From the NCBI GenBank assembly GCA_013398055.1, contig VZRS01015024.1, positions 186,001-250,000 of the forward strand: a stretch of DNA of 64,000 bases. Direction: 5' to 3'. Origin of the DNA: Ifrita kowaldi. Taxonomy: Eukaryota > Chordata > Aves > Passeriformes > Cinclosomatidae. Below are positions 1 through 12,959 of the stretch, in pieces. The notes beneath the pieces are model-generated. The model made no database searches. It was not told the DNA's origin and worked only from the letters and a program-made list of their open reading frames with translations. The stretch's first letter is position 1. The number at the start of each line of letters is the position of its first letter. Both the position numbers and the translations under genes were made by a program.

Positions 1-201
1 CTGAAAGGCATATGGTGACTTACTTAGCAATAATTGGATTACTAGCATCAGTTGCTATTAGAATTTTATTACAATAGCTACAGAGGAGGCTGAATTGTTG
101 TAGGTGGTCATCTATAGAATGCTTTTTTGGGGGATGATGGAGACTATAATAGAGGCATTAGATGGCATGAGATTTACAATGTCATAACTTCGAAATGCCT
201 T

Positions 202-237
<36 letters not shown>

Positions 238-3200
238 ACATGTATATTGAATTTAAATGTGAAATGAGAACTTGTGGCTGCCAGGTCAGTGTCTGCAAAG
301 CTGTGTCACGTGCAGGTGAAACCACAGCCTCACCCATCCATCTGTCTGGTACTTCCCTGGTGCACACAGGTGCAGGAATGTGGGGAACTCTCTTTGCCAA
401 TGGTTTCTCAGCTGGGCTGAGCACTGATAGCTCTGTGAATGTGATATCAGCACCAGAGACTCTGCCTGTCAAGCTGGAACCAGCACAAATGCCATTTGAT
501 GCTGGTGCTTTGTCTCAAGGGGTGCTACTTCAAAGGTGTCTCTGGTTTCCAAAGACTGCCTCTGGCTGGATAATATTTCAGTATAAAGATAACATCATCA
601 GAGATAAGAATAAGGAAAAGATGAATGATCCTGTTTATTCTTGGGTTATTGCTGTTTGTTTTCCCTGGGCTGGAAGATACAGTTAAGAGGAAATTCGGAA
701 CGAAATCTTGCATACTAACAGCTGCTGCAGAGCTGGCAGGAACTGATATGAGAGGGCAGGGCTCTGCCTTAAATCCTTCTCCTTTGTGCATTATTCTCCC
801 CCTTCCTTGGTGAAATCCTGTCTTCAGCCACCTCTAGCTTTCTGTTCGAGTAACGTGCTGCAGTGGGAACCTCAGACTGATGGGCAAAATGTGACCCAGT
901 GTATCTGTGCAGTGCAGAGGAAGCAGGAGCCTGCTCCCCTTGGCCTGTTTTCCAATGGCCAGTTCCCAATATCTCTTCATATTATCAGTGGAGATATTAG
1001 TAGGAAACCAAGCAATCACTATTGAATGCACTGATCTTCAAATAAATCAGGATAGCTGCTCAATCTTTTGCATTCAGTGCACACTGCAACAGCTGATGTG
1101 CAACAAGGCCATTTGCTGAGACCTGCATACAAATGCAACAGTAAAGGAGACTCCAATCTGCAGAACAAAACTGAAAAAAATTCACACCATATGTTCAGCA
1201 CCAGTGACAAAAATGAGCCATTTATTCCCAAGTCCAAAAGTAAGTTTATAACTCTCTTTATGAACTTGTTTTTCTGGATCCAAACATAATAAAACGCAAC
1301 CCGTAATTTCTTAACTGCTCACAATTGCACCTGACCACCTGAAAGATATTTCTGAGGTCTTGGCAAAGCCTGTAAGAATCAGAGAAGGACCAAAAAACCA
1401 CAATGAAAATCACAATAATAAAACAATTAAAAGGCAATAACTTTTAAAATAATTGAGGAAGTATTTAAATTAAGAAATAATCTCGATTCCCATTTCCTGG
1501 GAATGTGCACTGTGCAAGGAAATAGAAGGTAATTATGCTAAGAAGACTGGTGGTAAAATCTTTAATTATAATCATTCAGAGAGAAGTTAATTAAAAGCAC
1601 ATCTTTAATGTAGCAGAATGGTTTTCCCTACATGCCACCATTTGGGACTGACTCTCTTCTGCCCTCTCTGTTATTTAACTTAAATAGTAACAAATAGCAG
1701 TGAATGCAGTTCTAATTTTCTCTTATCTGCTGAACAATGCCTTGTGTTCCAGGAGGGGTTGTGCAGAAGGCTGTAGTCTTTCTGCAGGAAAAGAAATAGC
1801 CTCTCTCAGTCCCTATTGCTGTGTAAAGAAGTTACAAGGGCAACTGCAAAATTTGAATTTATGAGTTTCCTGGGAGCTGGCTTTAGCCATGCTCCCTTTT
1901 TGCTCCTGTTTTCCACCACCAAGCGGGTCCCAGGTGTGCTGGGCAGTATTGATACCCCTGTTGGTGGTCAGTCCCCACAAGCTGCTGGCCTGGCACTGCA
2001 CTCACAGCAGCTGCCCACCTGCCTGAGCTCCGTGGGGTGGGATCATTGGCCATGGAAATAACGCTAGGAAATAGGAGGTGGAGATGTAAACACAGCTGTG
2101 CAGTTGAAGTCTGGTGATGAAGGTGGTTTTTCAAACACCCAGCAGGTTAACACTGCTTTTCTTTAAAGAGGGAACTTTGGGAGCAGTGCCTACCTGCATG
2201 GAGAGCACTGCCAGGCTGCCATGGCCTTTTGGTAATTAATCACAGCTTGTGAAGGAGAGCAGAGAGGGTTTTCTCCAGAATTTTTTTCCAGAAGTGGTTT
2301 AAAAGTTTCTCAGAAGGTGGGGAAGTTGGCAGACAGTACAATACCTTGAAAAATCTATGGGGTAGGAGCACACTCCTATTCCAGACTCTCTTCTCTATGA
2401 CACATCCGTGCCCAAATACTTGACATGTACGTTTTGGTGTTTGATGGTTTTTTATTTTTAAGCAATGAAATTTGTTTCCAAAGCATATCTATGTTTTGTT
2501 CCCAAACTAGACTGCACTAAATGGCTACTAACAGGGGCAATGTTTCATTTAGCTACAGGCTTCCCAAATTAGAGTTTAGCTTATGGCACTCAAAACCAAA
2601 TCAGCCCTGACACTGTTGCAGTTGTCCATGTTTCTGGCTCACGAACCCCACACCAGCAGTGAAATGCATCCTCTTTCTGCTCCTTGCCCCCAAGAAGTCA
2701 ATGCTAGTGAGCACAATATGGCAAATCAGTCCTGAAGCTTCTAGGTGAGACGTTAGGAAGGACTTTTGAAAAGAGACTGGCTGAAAGAGAAGGGTTAGAA
2801 CTCCTGCATCTTCAAAATGTTTGTCTGGCAGGCAGTGTTCCAAAGCAGTTGTGTGCTCTGAGGCCATGTGTCAGCTGAACTTGGAGGTGGGTGGAAAGCT
2901 GACTGTGAGGCTGGCTCGAGCAGTAAGTGAACAGGACAAACACTTCCACCCTGCACAAGTTTTACTTTCAAGCTATTGTGCAGCAGATGCTTGAAAGCTG
3001 CTCATGAGAAGTCTGTGAAGAGCTGGAGGTGCAGGAATGATACAATCAATTGTGTTTTTTGGACAAAGCAAACCCTCTGAAGATGCTTTCTGAGCACCAG
3101 AGTGAAGTGGCATTGCAGGGCTTCGTGTGGCAGGTCTGAGACAGGGCAGAGAGGGAGGAACCAGGCCAGAGCAGTAGGGTAACATACCCAAACTGAGGTT

Positions 3201-6200
3201 TTAATATGCATCAAACAGCACAAATTGAAAAATGACTATAGACACATTTAATCAGAGTAACTGGAAAGCCTTTTTAGGAGTTTAGTTTGTATTACCTAGT
3301 TCAGTGCACAGAAATGATGAGTTCACAGTTGTATCAGTTTCAAGAGTTGATAATGCAGTGAGTGATTGCCTGGTTTTTATCAGCTCTCTGAGGGAAATTT
3401 TTCAAGTTAAAATTGCTGTTTCTGTTAAAAGAATAAACACTTAGGCTTGTGGAAGGTTTTACAAACTATCCACAAAATTAAAAATAACAGTATGTCATCA
3501 AATTTTTATCAACTGAGATAACCTCAGGCTGCTGGAAATTTCTGATCTAGAAAAGCTGGACTAATCTGTTCTGGCCATAGAATGAGAGAGAAGGCCCAGT
3601 CAAAACCTAACATTTCTGCTTCTACTAGTTTTTAATATCCTGAACAAAAGACCCATTAATAACTTTTGAGATTAAAGACTTAACTAATTGTGATAGTGAA
3701 TACTTAAATATCTTCCATTTCAAGATATTTTTTTACTAATCTGTTTCTATCATAGGGTTTTCCTCTGGTAAAATTGTGTTTTTCAGTATTATATATATTC
3801 CTTAAGGGTAAAATCATGCACATCTATGCTCCAAATCTCTGAGGTTCTGTCTATAAGGTGAACTCTCAACAGCAAATGGCACACTAATTTTTCATCCTGG
3901 TTAAAATGCAGATAAAATATTGCAGTTGAGTAATAAAGGTATAGGTTACATTTGTAAGATATACCTCAGTTCCTTTCATGCTAAAACAATTCAGCTCAAA
4001 ACATCTCGCAGATTTACCAGCAAGATGTTTATTACCGTGGCAAATTTACTTAGTACCTTCTTGATGTTACATGACCTCAGATTATTAAATGACTATCAAA
4101 CATAATAATAGCTTTCAAAGAGCATAATAAAACTAAACATCTGTACAGTGCTGCTGAGTGCTGCAATATAATCTCAATTAAAAAAAGTAAAACTGGAGTC
4201 CACAGGGATTCTTGCATGTTATACACTCAGAGAAGATGCATTAATAGAATTAATGCATATATTGTTGAGCTCTGTTCCTCTTTGCAAATTCCTAGTTCTT
4301 GGAAGTGCCAAGGTAGCTGCAGAGTAGCTGAACCTATCAGTGCCAGGTGTTGACTCAGATTTGCTGTCCCTATAAGAAGCCTGCCTGTAGCAGGTGATCT
4401 CTCAAAAGCTGTGTTTTGATAAATTATCTCACAGCAGTTCATTTTGCTGTGAATTTTGAGATACTATATTCAGAAATGTGTGCAGCCTTTCTTCAAGACT
4501 TGGTGTTATATCTTCTCTCCCAACAGTGCCTTTGTAATTATTTTCTTTTAATAGGAAGCCAGAAAAATATTTGCCATAGCAAAGTTTAGCAGAATGAATT
4601 TAAGGTGTTATGTCCAAAACACCATTGGGAAGATTTTGGGTTATAAGGGTGTGCATTTTAAAAAGTACTGGCTTATATTTAAATACTCCTGCCACTGAAG
4701 AGGATGACTTTGGGGCTACAAGCTGCTGTTTTTGTGTAAGTAGATGCTAGAAAAAAGTGTCCTCGATGCACGGAGGAAATCTGAATTACTGATTGAAATC
4801 ATCCCCTTGCACTGCAGTTTTTTACTTAAAACTGTACTGTCAAAGGAATGGCTTTTCTTCAGCATATTTTACCCTCCGTTCAAACAGCAGTTTGGTTAAA
4901 TGCAATATGCAATAGCTTTGTGAACCATCCTGCAGTGGATTAGCTATTAGTGAAAGAAGTAAAAAAAAATCAGACCCAAAGCCTAACTCTAAAATGGAAA
5001 GAAAAAAAAAACAACAATGTGTTTGTGTGTCTTTACCAGCTACAAAATGTTTATTTTGCAGATCTGTTCTATTCTGTGGCTCCAGATTCTTTTGCTGCAA
5101 GGGATGTATTTTTAAATTTTGAATGAGTTGTTAATTAGAGCAATTTCTTACACTAACTAACTGCAAAGATCCCTGGAGAAGTCTCTGTTCTTATGCAGAA
5201 ATCCACGTGAGGTTAAAAAACTGTGATGTGTGTTTAGGGTGCAGTGACAGAAGCAATGAAGCTGTGAGCGCTGAGTGTTCATAGCTGCGCCACTTCCACA
5301 GAGAGTTCATTTTCTTTGTTAGTACTGTAAAGTTCAGGAAGCAAACACTAAGTGCCTCTTGTTGAAAAGGCTCCAGTGAAGACTGTGCAATAATTAAAGC
5401 TGATTTTTTTAGAGGGAATTTGAACAAAAATAATGCTGACTATTTAACCGAGGGGCACTGCAGGGGAAAGGGGAGGCCTAGGTTAAATCCCGGATGTTTA
5501 ACAGAATATTGGAGCAAGCCCAGAATAAAATAAGGCAGCTGGATGGGGTGGAATTAAATGCACTCACTCACTGGAGTTTGAAGGGGACATTTCTAGGCTT
5601 ATGACTGTAGAATAACTCAAGATAGAAGAGACCTCAGGAATTCCTGAGGAGGAGTTTTCCTTGCCCCGGAGTGTCTGCAGTGCTCAGACAGGTGCATTGG
5701 CTGGTAAATCCAGCACACTGGGGTGCTGGAAAGTGAGAAGTAGTGCTTTGGGGCAACAGGATTGAAAAACTGCAATTTCTTATTTACAGTCAGGCAATTT
5801 ATAGTGAAGCTGGAATTTATGAGCATGTATTAGGGCAGGAGAGCAAAGAAAGCACGCGAAGAGGCTTGGGGTCACAGGTGGGCATTCTCACATGCCAACC
5901 CATTGATCTGAGAGCTCTTGAGCTCATTATCTTCCTTTTCAGCTGCTCATTGTCAGCATTAGGGTTGTAAGTGAGCGGAAATTGTGTAGCTCAGCACCGT
6001 GCATGAAATTCCTCTTGGCAGGCACCGAGTGCTTTGTGTGTGTGTAAGATTTGGGATTTGCTTTATTTAACAAGGCACTTCAGTGCTTGCCAGCCTGCTT
6101 AGCATATCGAAGCCCTTGGAACTAAGCACACGCGTGTTTCCCTGACTTGGGACTAAACCAGAAGTTTTGCATTTTCGTCATAATTATTCTAAGGTTACTT

Positions 6201-6800
6201 GAGGCTTGATCAAGGTTACCTGATCACTTTTTGTGCATGACCAGTTCCTCCTGGGTAGCTCTGATTAGGTGAGTAGTGGCTGTTTCACTGCTACACGATA
6301 ACCACACGACAGATGTAATTCGCAATAACATTTTTGTGTCTGTACTAAAAACTGGTGAATATTTGGAATTTTCTAATTTTCTGGTCGAGGCAGGAAAAAC
6401 CGCAAGGAGCAAAAGGCTAGAAAGTGAAAAGGGTATCAAAACTGGAACAGTTTGTCCAGTTTCCATTTTACATTGTTAACTGTCTGGGGCCCAAATAACA
6501 CAAGATCTGATTCAAAACTCTATTACCTCTAAAATTTAAAATAGCACCGCTGAGGTCTTTCAAAGGTAAAACGTAGATCAATTTTAAATGGTAAAAGCTC
6601 CAGCTGGTTTGGGGAGAGACTTTTAAAATCCTTCCCATTTGGCTACTTTGGTGTTTCTTGTAAATATCTCCTGTATTCAACTAGGAACTCTTGCTGTTTT
6701 GTATTTGTATCTTCCATTTCTCATAATACTTACCAGTCCTAGGAGTGTCACAGCTCTTATATTGTGTAAAATTGTGGGTACCCTGTACAGAAGGGAATTT
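1..6800. other. Non-coding AT-rich DNA, no gene seen
   Basis: No open frame here shows splice sites plus a recognisable protein. Frames of 60-160 codons exist on both strands, but they overlap each other, lack familiar domains and look like chance. Apart from a poly-T run near the left edge I see no structured repeat or RNA gene. The block could be intergenic DNA upstream of FAM13C or the far 3' side of a neighbouring gene. The sequence alone does not decide. Confidence 0.6.
205..235. repeat. Poly-T homopolymer, 31 bases
   Basis: An uninterrupted run of T is visible. It encodes poly-K on the minus strand and poly-F on the plus strand in the chance frames that cross it. It could be the poly-A tail of a minus-strand retrocopy, but no source gene is recognisable to its left. 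Confidence 0.9.
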
Positions 6801-6961
6801 AATACATGGAATACATGACATTTTTGATGACCTCTGAGCCTTTGGATGCCTTTGAGTGACCGCTTGACCTTTTCTGTTACCCCTGAGCACATGGGTGACC
6901 TTTGAGCTCTGGAAGATCTCTGACCTTTTGGCAACATTTTGAGTCCATTATGACCTTTCAG

Positions 6962-6974
6962 TGACCTTTGACCC
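6962..6974 (-). promoter_or_regulatory. DR1-type nuclear-receptor motif
   Basis: Read on the minus strand this is GGGTCAAAGGTCA: two half-sites in direct orientation separated by one base. It matches the DR1 consensus used by HNF4, PPAR/RXR, RXR homodimers and COUP-TF. It is the best-matching element in the TGACC-rich block. No gene starts nearby, so any target is unknown. Confidence 0.4.
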
Positions 6975-6999
6975 TGCAGGACCATTTGTCCTTTTGCAA

Positions 7000-7012
7000 T
7001 GACCTGTGACCC
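7000..7012 (-). promoter_or_regulatory. Second DR1-type motif
   Basis: On the minus strand this is GGGTCACAGGTCA, again two half-sites spaced by one base, 25 bases after the first DR1. Two DR1 elements this close fit either a receptor-bound element or the chance product of a repeat whose unit resembles the half-site. Confidence 0.35.
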
Positions 7013-7255
7013 AGGATGACATCAGAACTTTGGGGATGACCTCTGGTGTGTTCCCTGTCAGAATTTTGTTAGCATTTGTAACTCCCTCACCAGGGCTGTG
7101 CTGAGGTCTTTACTACAAGAACATTGCAAATGCTTAGAAGAGCCAGAAGTGCTGTTTATCCTCCCAAAAATAGCCCAGAAAGCACAAGTGAGCAGTGACC
7201 AAACTTGTCTGGAGTTGAAATTCAGCCTTGTACATTCTGTTTCTTCTCTCCACAG

Positions 7256-7302
7256 GCAAGCAGCACAGAAGATGCAGAAAGAGACAGAGTCACATTGCTA
7301 AG
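7256..7302 (+). other. Candidate short exon (non-coding or unknown gene)
   Basis: A 47-base segment is preceded by a pyrimidine-rich tract ending in ctctccacag and followed by AAG|gtagga, so both splice boundaries look good. Two of its three frames are open and the third ends in TAA at the last full codon. I do not recognise the peptide, and it lies 38 kb upstream of FAM13C. It could be an upstream untranslated exon, a lncRNA exon or a pseudo-exon. The call rests only on splice-site appearance. Confidence 0.2.
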
Positions 7303-10300
7303 GTAGGATGAAAACATCCCTTGTTCAACTGTTTCATGGAAACTTTTGATATGTCACAAGAAATTTGTGTGCTATGCCACTCTAATGTAATGATATTTGG
7401 TTTGATGGAGATTTGCTGGAGGAATAACCTAAAGAGTGAAACTTCTCAAAGTCTTAATGCTGATGTGTGTCAGCTGTAGACAGATAAATGCAGATTGTCA
7501 CCAGCTGACTCCCAAATGTATTGTGGATTCCTGGGTGGGTGGTTTGTGTGGGTTTTTTCTCAGTATTCCTCTAACATTTTATTTTGCTTGTAAATCCCTA
7601 TATCATGGGTCATGTGCTGGTGTGACCTGAGGGGCCAGGAGGAACTGCCTGGTGTTAGGAAGTTCCATCTTCAGAGGGTTTGCTTTGCCCAAAAAAAAGT
7701 TTCATGAGTTTGCACTGGTGTGGAGTTGCCCCAGTTGGCAGAGATGCAATCAGTAAATGTATCAATAACTGAAATCCTTTGCTCTGTTCCTGTCAGAAAG
7801 ACTTGGCTTTTATGAGACTGGCATTTCTCTAAGCAAGCAGCATTATGTTATGCCCCGAGACTAGATTTCCTTGCATCGTTTCTCCAGCAGACTTGTCTGA
7901 TGTACCACAAGGCCATAGCTTAGCAGAACAATTTCTTATGAGGAATGTTTTTACTCATAAAATTCCAAAACCACAGTAATGTCTTCCACCCCATTTGCAT
8001 TTTGGAGTAAAAATACATGGACTAAGCTAATAGCCATTGGAAAATCATGGTACACATTCCAGCCTTTAAGATATTGTGAGTTTTGTTCAGACACCAAGTT
8101 TATTGAATTCTACAGTAAAACAGCTGAGGAAAAATGTCATGGTTCAGAACAACTTCAAGTATTTCCCAGATATTTTGCACTGCCAGACGCTGCTGAAGTA
8201 GCCCACTTAATATTCTGTTTGCTTTGCCAGTAATGCAGCAGATTAATAAACCACATTAGGTAGGAAATAGCTTTTTGAGAGAACTAGGAAAGATAATTCA
8301 AGGTTTTAGACAAAGCTATTGAAGCAGAAACAGGCTGGCACTTCCCAAAAGCTAATCAAATACTAGCAGAGCAATGAGGGAGTGTAACACATCATTTGTA
8401 AGTCAAAAGTCAAGGGAGAAGATTTTAAAAGATACTTTAGAAAAATACTGCTTCCATTTGCCAGCAGACAGTGCCTCCCAAAGTCAAGCCTCTATCACTA
8501 TAGAAATTACCAAGCCCTGCTGAAACAATCATCTGTTCTGTGAGGGGGCATCTTCTAAATCACACTGATGGTTTAGGTGTGGTGGAGGACCTGCACAGGC
8601 TCCTCACTCACTGCTGGATCTGAGACATGCCATCAGGTTCACTAGATAACAGAAATTCTGGGTGTTTTATTTCTACATTTTTGATCATAATCAAACAACT
8701 GGCAGTTGTTTTTTTCTGGTCACATGGACTTTCAGTTCTTCCTGCCATGCACTGTTGATATGTAATGGTTTGGATGTCCATCTGGGTTATAAAACAACTG
8801 AATTTCAGTAGCTGCAATGAAAGGGGAAAAAAAACCAAACCCAAAATTGTGTGTGTAAATGTGTTTTATAAATGCTGGAGTATATCATCAGGGAGACAGT
8901 GAACGCTCAGCTTCATCTCTAGTGGAGCTAGAGCATTCTTCTCAGGGATTTAAGATCAAATCCCTTTGGATACTGAGTGGAATTAAAGCCAAATTTTCTG
9001 TCTTGAGTTTGTGCCATTTATTTTGGATTTTAAAAAATTGTTTAATTCTCAAATATTTTTTGGTAAATCCATGTGCTATGATTTTGTCCCCCCACCTGAA
9101 ATTTCTGCAGAACCCTAAGATCTGTTCTGTGTTCTTGAGACATCCAGATTCATGCTTCTCAGAGAACTTAATGTTCACTGGTGTGCATTCTTTTACAACC
9201 AAGATCTGGTGAAGGTCAGCAAAAGGCTTTTTTTTTTCCCAGGAACTCAACTTGAATATGCCATTCTTGGAAGAAATGCTTTATTGTTTGTTTAAGATGT
9301 ACTGTCAAGTGGGCTAATTGCTGATGTGAACTTCCTGACTTGTTTGTATTCACTTCAACAAAACTAAGTAAATGCTGTTGGTAGATATTCACTCTGCAAA
9401 CCCTTAGGCCAGTCAATAAAGCTGTAACCCCAGCCATCTGCTACTGTCACTCTGCTGAAGTGAAAATGCACAATATCTTGTTTCTAGCAAAATAGGATGA
9501 ACCAATCACTTGGCCATTTAGTTTGGGGTAGTGCCTTGTCTGAGCAGAGAAGGGAGCCCTCGAATGAAGTGAGCTGACCTCCAGCAAGCAGGGGCATTGT
9601 TTGCATTGAGATCCACTGCTGGTCTAAAAAAAACCATCCAACGCCAAGGTCACTTCTGAGAACAGCTTTTAGATGTGACAGTCTGCTCCCCAGAAGGTGT
9701 GTTCTGCACAAAGACCAAACCCCATGGAATAGATGTGTAGGAGAGAGAGCTGTAGCCTCAGTCTGCTGTGATGGGAATAAGTATTGCAATCAAGAAGCTG
9801 CTGGGTGTATTGTGAAGCCTCCTGATTCTGAACCTAAATGTTGGTGTTTGGTTGCCATAAAATCGCCTTTTCCTTAAGTCTAAGCACAAGGAATTGCTGC
9901 CCAGTTTCTTGGGAAATACATCAGTAAAGAATGATGCTCTCAAGAGTACGTGATTGGGAAAGGACAGGAAGTCTACTTGAGCTTTCCCAAATTGATGGCT
10001 AGTTCTGAACTGAGGGCAAGGCTGATTACCACGCACCTCCTTTCACATCCCTGACGTGGAATATGTTCTTTGTTGTTTGAAACGCATTTGTGCTGCTGCT
10101 TTTATAATACAGCAGTTTCAGAGCAAACGGGATGATGCTTCCCTTTTTCAGTTCCTTCCATCACGTGCTCTTGTGTTCCAGAACTGAGACTTGTCCCAGT
10201 AATTTAACATCTATCAAATTGCTTTTATCATGGAAAAGTGAGGACAACTCACAATTTAGGCTAGCAAGTTATGGACTTCTGTGACTTTAATTTTGTTTAA

Positions 10301-10350
10301 CAATTGTTGTATTTCATGTGGTGTTACACCCTTTTAAAGCAAGTCAGTAT

Positions 10351-10421
10351 GATACCACAAGATTTTCTCTTAATCAATAGATACCACAAGATATTCTGAA
10401 AATCAATACCAATTGATTTTC
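10351..10421. repeat. 29-base tandem duplication ending in a hairpin
   Basis: Unit one (10,351-10,379) and unit two (10,380-10,408) share gataccacaagat at the start and aatcaata at the end, with a few substitutions between. The end of the second unit pairs with the bases after it: gaaaatcaat (10,398-10,407), a four-base loop, then attgattttc (10,412-10,421), a perfect 10-bp stem. The function is unknown and it may be a simple slippage product. Confidence 0.8.
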
Positions 10422-10719
10422 TGTTTTGTTTCATAGAGGCTTAACTTCATGGCATATACAAATCTCTCAGTCTAGGAATCTGACATACAGAAGTGTGTTT
10501 GATAGATGTTTATCAGTGTGCTTAGCAGGCAGTTTTAATCCCTGTATTAAGTTAGTTATTAAGGGCAAATAAAAATGCTTGTCTTGGGGGACAGACTATT
10601 AGCATCTACAGGAATCTCAAAATGTTGCAGGATACTTTTCTTTTGGAAAAAAAATAATTAAGGCAGATCCATCCTGTGGGGCTTTGGTTTTTATTGTTTC
10701 AGTGTAAAAGCTAATTATT

Positions 10720-10735
10720 AAATCTAATTAGATTT
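10720..10735. promoter_or_regulatory. 16-base perfect palindrome with TAATTA core
   Basis: AAATCTAATTAGATTT equals its own reverse complement. The TAAT/ATTA cores are typical homeodomain recognition sequences, and the palindrome could seat a dimer. In AT-rich DNA such a palindrome can arise by chance, so the regulatory reading is weak. Confidence 0.25.
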
Positions 10736-12959
10736 ACCTGCTCTGCTGGCTAAATTTGAGGGTAACTGGAGATACACCCTGTGTCACTGTAACCAGGACA
10801 GTGTCCCCAGGCTGGCTGTGCACGCTGCTAAATGCTGCTGAACTGAGCAGGCACAAATAGCACTGTTATTGTTGTGGGAAACTGGTCTTTTGTCCTGCCT
10901 GTTCCAATGCCAGTACAATCCTGCTGCCTCTTGGAAAGAGAAGTGCACAGTAACCAGAGCCCTTAAGAGTATAAAATATTAGTGATACAAAGCTGACACA
11001 CCTTGTCACATCTATCGAGGATGTCTTGTCAGAAACTGCCTAGGGATTAACAAACTAGCAGGTCCACAAGACAAGTCTGAAATGGATGAAGTGTGTTTTG
11101 AAGGAAGGGATCACAAGGTTGATGTTTCACTTCCCCTCCTTTGCTCTCCAGATACTCTTTTCATAAAATATGCGAAGTCAATGGCAATTTGTAGTGAAGA
11201 CCAAAGATGGCAAAAATGACAAGCAATGGCAAGTGTGTGATCAAGCTTTTCAGGGTAGTTTTTCCTCTGATCTGATATTTTGTCTGTTCACACTTTATAT
11301 TTTAAACAGCTTTTTATTTTTTCCTTGATTCAGAAAAGTTGGCCAAGGTTTGGAAATCTGTGGTTACACAGTAAGCTTGAGATACTAATGTCTCCCTACC
11401 ATGGGATTACTTTTAGGGTTTTACTTGTTTGTTTTATTTTGGCTTTTCTAATTTTTTTTATCTTCTCACATACAAAATATAGGAATTTAAAAATCTGGTT
11501 TTCAGATTTTTCATGGTAGTGAGGTCAATGATGAAGACTTATTAATTAGTAAAAGCTCTTGGTTTTGCTTTAGTCTCCCAAAACCACTTTTTACATTTTC
11601 TAGGTGAGAATTTTAGAGAAATTTACTGTTTTGTATGTTTGTCCACATGCATACTCATGTACACAGTATTACCTTGGTGTTAGCTGAACTGATGTAAAAT
11701 TCTATGTGGAGCTTTCTTGCCTTTGGTTATGCAAGTAGGTAATTTGACTTTTTTTTCTGCTTGATATGAATTTAACTAAAGAAAACCTGGTTAAAGGGCA
11801 ATACATCCGCATTATTTTGCACTAGCTTGACTAAATCAGCTTAATATTACTCCCCCATGGTGTGCCTGCCCAGCCTTACTGCAGAGTGATGTGTAATGTG
11901 GTGTGATAGCGCTGTGTTGGCTCCCTCACATCCATTTAGGATGGCCTGTTTTCATCACTGTTACTGCTACTCCACTGCTTGCATTGATCTTCTGAAGTTT
12001 TGGGACTTTGTTTGTTTGCATTTGTTGTGTGGTGGTTTTGTTTTTCCCACAGTAATGTTTGTAACAGGATTTCTTTCTGTTTATGCAATCGGGCTGGTCA
12101 GGAGAAAGAAAGTGCAGTAATTTTGGGCACTGCCTGTGGGCATGGAGGGATAGACCCAGGCTAAGCAGACACAGTCACATCTCTGATAGAGCCCATGAAT
12201 GATTACAGGGAATGTAATCCACTGTCCAGAGCCAGCTCAGCTCTGCTGGGTACTGATACAGGGAATTTTCCAAGTGGTTTCAATGGGGATGCAGACAGAA
12301 ACCACGGAACTACACTTTCTAAGTAGGCATTGTGCCAAAGGTCAATCTTTCATTTCTAACTTTCACTGTTAGAAAGGATAGAAATTAGAAAAAAGAAATT
12401 AGAAAGAAAAGAACTTTTGAGTATTTTTCAACCAAAGAGAATATTTTTCATCCAGTAAAAAGTGACATGTGCAAAATCCTTGGAAAGTGTTGCTGGCAGT
12501 CACTGTAAATTGTAGCTCAGTGGATTTTTTTTCCAGCTTTGAGCATTTCAGACTAAAACCCTGCAGAAGTTTTAGGTTACCATATTTTAATCTGCAACTA
12601 TAGTTCTCTGAATTTCCCCCATTTTCCCTTAACAGCAGTCATTAAAATTTGCTAACATCTCACTCTTTCTTCAGGGAGCCTGACAGACTGAGGAAATAGC
12701 AGTTTTCCTGACTTTATGCCGGAGCAAAGTTTTACCTTAATTGCTGTCAAGCAGTTTGTTTCTCTCCCAGCTGTAAAGCAGGTGTCTGTATCTCAGTAGA
12801 ACAGTGCCATGGTAAATTGAACGAGGCAGGCACTAGAATATATCCCTGAGAGCTGAAACTGCTTTGAGCATCCTGAGTCATTTCAGCTGTGTGGCTGGAG
12901 CTGAAGAAATAGGATTACAGAACCTGTTTTCCTATTGATTTCTTATGAAAATAGAACTT

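Larger units (their letters stand above)
6828..7042. repeat. Degenerate TGACC-rich minisatellite
   Basis: About 215 bases in which the core tgacc(t/c/g), often followed by tttgag or tttga, recurs eleven times at irregular 5-30 base spacing: starts at 6828, 6857, 6865, 6896, 6921, 6951, 6962, 6969, 7000, 7007 and 7037. The minus-strand translation shows a repeated G-Q-R-S-(L/S)-K-like theme, as expected of an old, diverged tandem repeat. The same core is the nuclear-receptor half-site (AGGTCA on the other strand), so the block may also bind receptors. The repeat structure is seen directly; the regulatory role is inference. Confidence 0.75.

Noticed and set aside
5608..5638. Possible CR1 remnant (agaataactcaagatagaagagacctcagg)
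   Set aside because: Resembles the CR1 3' end in reverse orientation but only over about 30 bases; too short to separate from chance.
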